This document shows, one piece after another, positions 5,888-6,855 of a stretch of DNA of 6,855 nucleotides; the first letter of the stretch is position 1, and each line of letters opens with the position of its first letter. This DNA is from an uncultured Peptococcaceae bacterium. GTDB taxonomy: Bacteria; Bacillota; Dehalobacteriia; UBA4068; JAAVYR01. The notes below the pieces were generated by a model. That model ran no database searches and was not told the origin of the DNA. It saw nothing but the letters and a program-made list of their open reading frames with translations. The stretch lies in the NCBI GenBank assembly GCA_949739465.1, contig CATIYQ010000124.1:1-6855 (forward strand), in the 5' to 3' direction. The translations under genes and the position numbers were made by a program.

Positions 5888-6855
5888 ATGAATAAGATTA
5901 GTTTTACCGACACAACATTACGTGATGGTCCACAGAGCTTATGGGCAACTAGAATGCGTATCGAAGATATGTTGCCAATCATTGAAAAAATTGACAATGC
6001 CGGTTATGCTTCCGTAGAAGTATGGGGCGGCGCAACATTTGATGTTTGTATGCGTTATTTAGGCGAAGACCCATGGGAACGCTTGAGAACATTCAAAAAA
6101 TGTTTCAAAAAGACTCCTTTGCAAATGTTATTGCGGGGACAAACATTAGTTGGTTATCAACAATCACCCGATGATGTTGTTGAGGCTTTCGTAACAAGAG
6201 CCATTGAAAACGGAATCGATATTATGAGAATTTTCGATGCCTTGAACAGCATCGACAACATGCGGGTAGCTATTCGCGCTGCTAAAAAAGCAGGCGGTAA
6301 AGTACAAGGTTCTGTTGTATACACATTGAGCCCTGTACACACCATGGAACACTACTTAAAAACTGCACAAGATTTAATCGACGAAGGTGTTGACTCCTTG
6401 TGCTTAAAAGATATGGGTGGTATCTTAACACCACAACCTACCTATGACATCATCAAAATGTGGAAAGAACATTTCCCTGATGTACCAGTTCAATTACACA
6501 CCCACTTCACTTGTGCTATGGCTCCTGCTTGTGCACTGGAAGCTGCTCGTGCCGGTGCAGAAATCATTGATACCTGCTCTGCACCTCTTGCATTTGGTTC
6601 TTCTCAACCTCCTATCGAACCATTGGTTCGTTCTTTCGAAGAATGCGGCTTTACCACTGATATGGATATGGATTTATTGTGGGATATTGCTGACTACTTT
6701 GAAGACTTGCGTGCAAAATACGGTTATGAACGCGGTGTGAACAAATTAAGCGACATGAAAGTATTTGACCACCAAGTACCTGGCGGTATGATTTCTAACT
6801 TGGTAAGCCAATTGCGTCAACAAAAAGCAGAACATCGCTTAGATGAAGTATTGGC
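5888..6855 (+). CDS. oadA: Oxaloacetate decarboxylase alpha subunit / pyruvate carboxylase subunit B, carboxyltransferase domain, 3' partial
   Basis: Translation from ATG 5888 stays open to the right edge (322 full codons). The protein is a biotin-dependent carboxyltransferase of the HMGL-like TIM-barrel family, which moves CO2 between biotin and pyruvate/oxaloacetate. The start MNKISFTDTTLRDGPQS has the metal-ligand aspartate D8. Other family motifs are SVEVWGGATFDVCMRYL (42-58), LLRGQTLVGY (81-90), RIFDALN (114-120), the barrel lysine K174 in LCLKDMGG, the metal-binding pair H204/H206 in QLHTHFT, and VPGGMISNL (297-305). The conserved post-barrel region has begun by the window edge; any biotinyl domain would lie outside. 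As OadA it would join a membrane Na+ pump; as PycB it would pair with a biotin carboxylase subunit. These cannot be told apart here. Gln codons are 13 CAA to 1 CAG, against 7 to 8 in the aminotransferase gene, which suggests high expression. Confidence 0.9.
   Translation, partial: MNKISFTDTTLRDGPQSLWATRMRIEDMLPIIEKIDNAGYASVEVWGGATFDVCMRYLGEDPWERLRTFKKCFKKTPLQMLLRGQTLVGYQQSPDDVVEAFVTRAIENGIDIMRIFDALNSIDNMRVAIRAAKKAGGKVQGSVVYTLSPVHTMEHYLKTAQDLIDEGVDSLCLKDMGGILTPQPTYDIIKMWKEHFPDVPVQLHTHFTCAMAPACALEAARAGAEIIDTCSAPLAFGSSQPPIEPLVRSFEECGFTTDMDMDLLWDIADYFEDLRAKYGYERGVNKLSDMKVFDHQVPGGMISNLVSQLRQQKAEHRLDEVL

Noticed and set aside
6157..6740. ORFs in other frames over the carboxyltransferase gene
   Set aside because: They are shadows of the 5888 frame, which has continuous family motifs through the right edge.

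Overview
The window looks like chromosomal DNA from an anaerobic, fermentative Firmicute. A member of the Negativicutes (Acidaminococcus/Phascolarctobacterium/Dialister-like) is my best guess, not a proven assignment. The reasons are purine-rich Shine-Dalgarno sites, TTG start use, a classic hairpin plus T-tract terminator, moderate GC, an ADP-forming acyl-CoA synthetase, and a pyruvate/oxaloacetate carboxyltransferase gene with highly biased codons. All recognised genes lie on the + strand.

Positions 1-4850 hold a tight co-directional cluster with 18 and 15 base gaps. First comes the 3' part of an NDP-forming acyl-CoA synthetase (its first ~100 codons lie outside the window). Next is a HisC-like PLP aminotransferase, best started at 1812. 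Last is a fused TRAP transporter permease of the TAXI-associated (DctQM-fused) type. Together they suggest uptake of an organic or amino acid, transamination, and CoA-ester chemistry yielding or using ATP. The TRAP solute-binding protein and any 2-oxoacid:ferredoxin oxidoreductase are not in view.

Positions 4851-5625 hold a separate small unit. A candidate promoter precedes a TTG-started 194-residue Amidase_3 cell-wall hydrolase with all expected catalytic residues but no signal peptide or wall-binding domain. A strong rho-independent terminator follows it.

Positions 5626-5887 are an AT-rich control region with two operator-like dyads, a sigma-70 type promoter and a leader able to form a stem-loop. 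They lead into the carboxyltransferase-domain gene (oxaloacetate decarboxylase alpha / pyruvate carboxylase subunit B), which starts at 5888 and runs off the right edge. Its codon use is clearly different from that of the upstream genes, as expected for a highly expressed central-metabolism gene.

No RNA genes, CRISPR array, insertion sequence or clearly novel system is visible. The most interesting points are the acyl-CoA synthetase/aminotransferase/TRAP combination, the signal-less amidase, and the undescribed dyads upstream of the carboxyltransferase gene.
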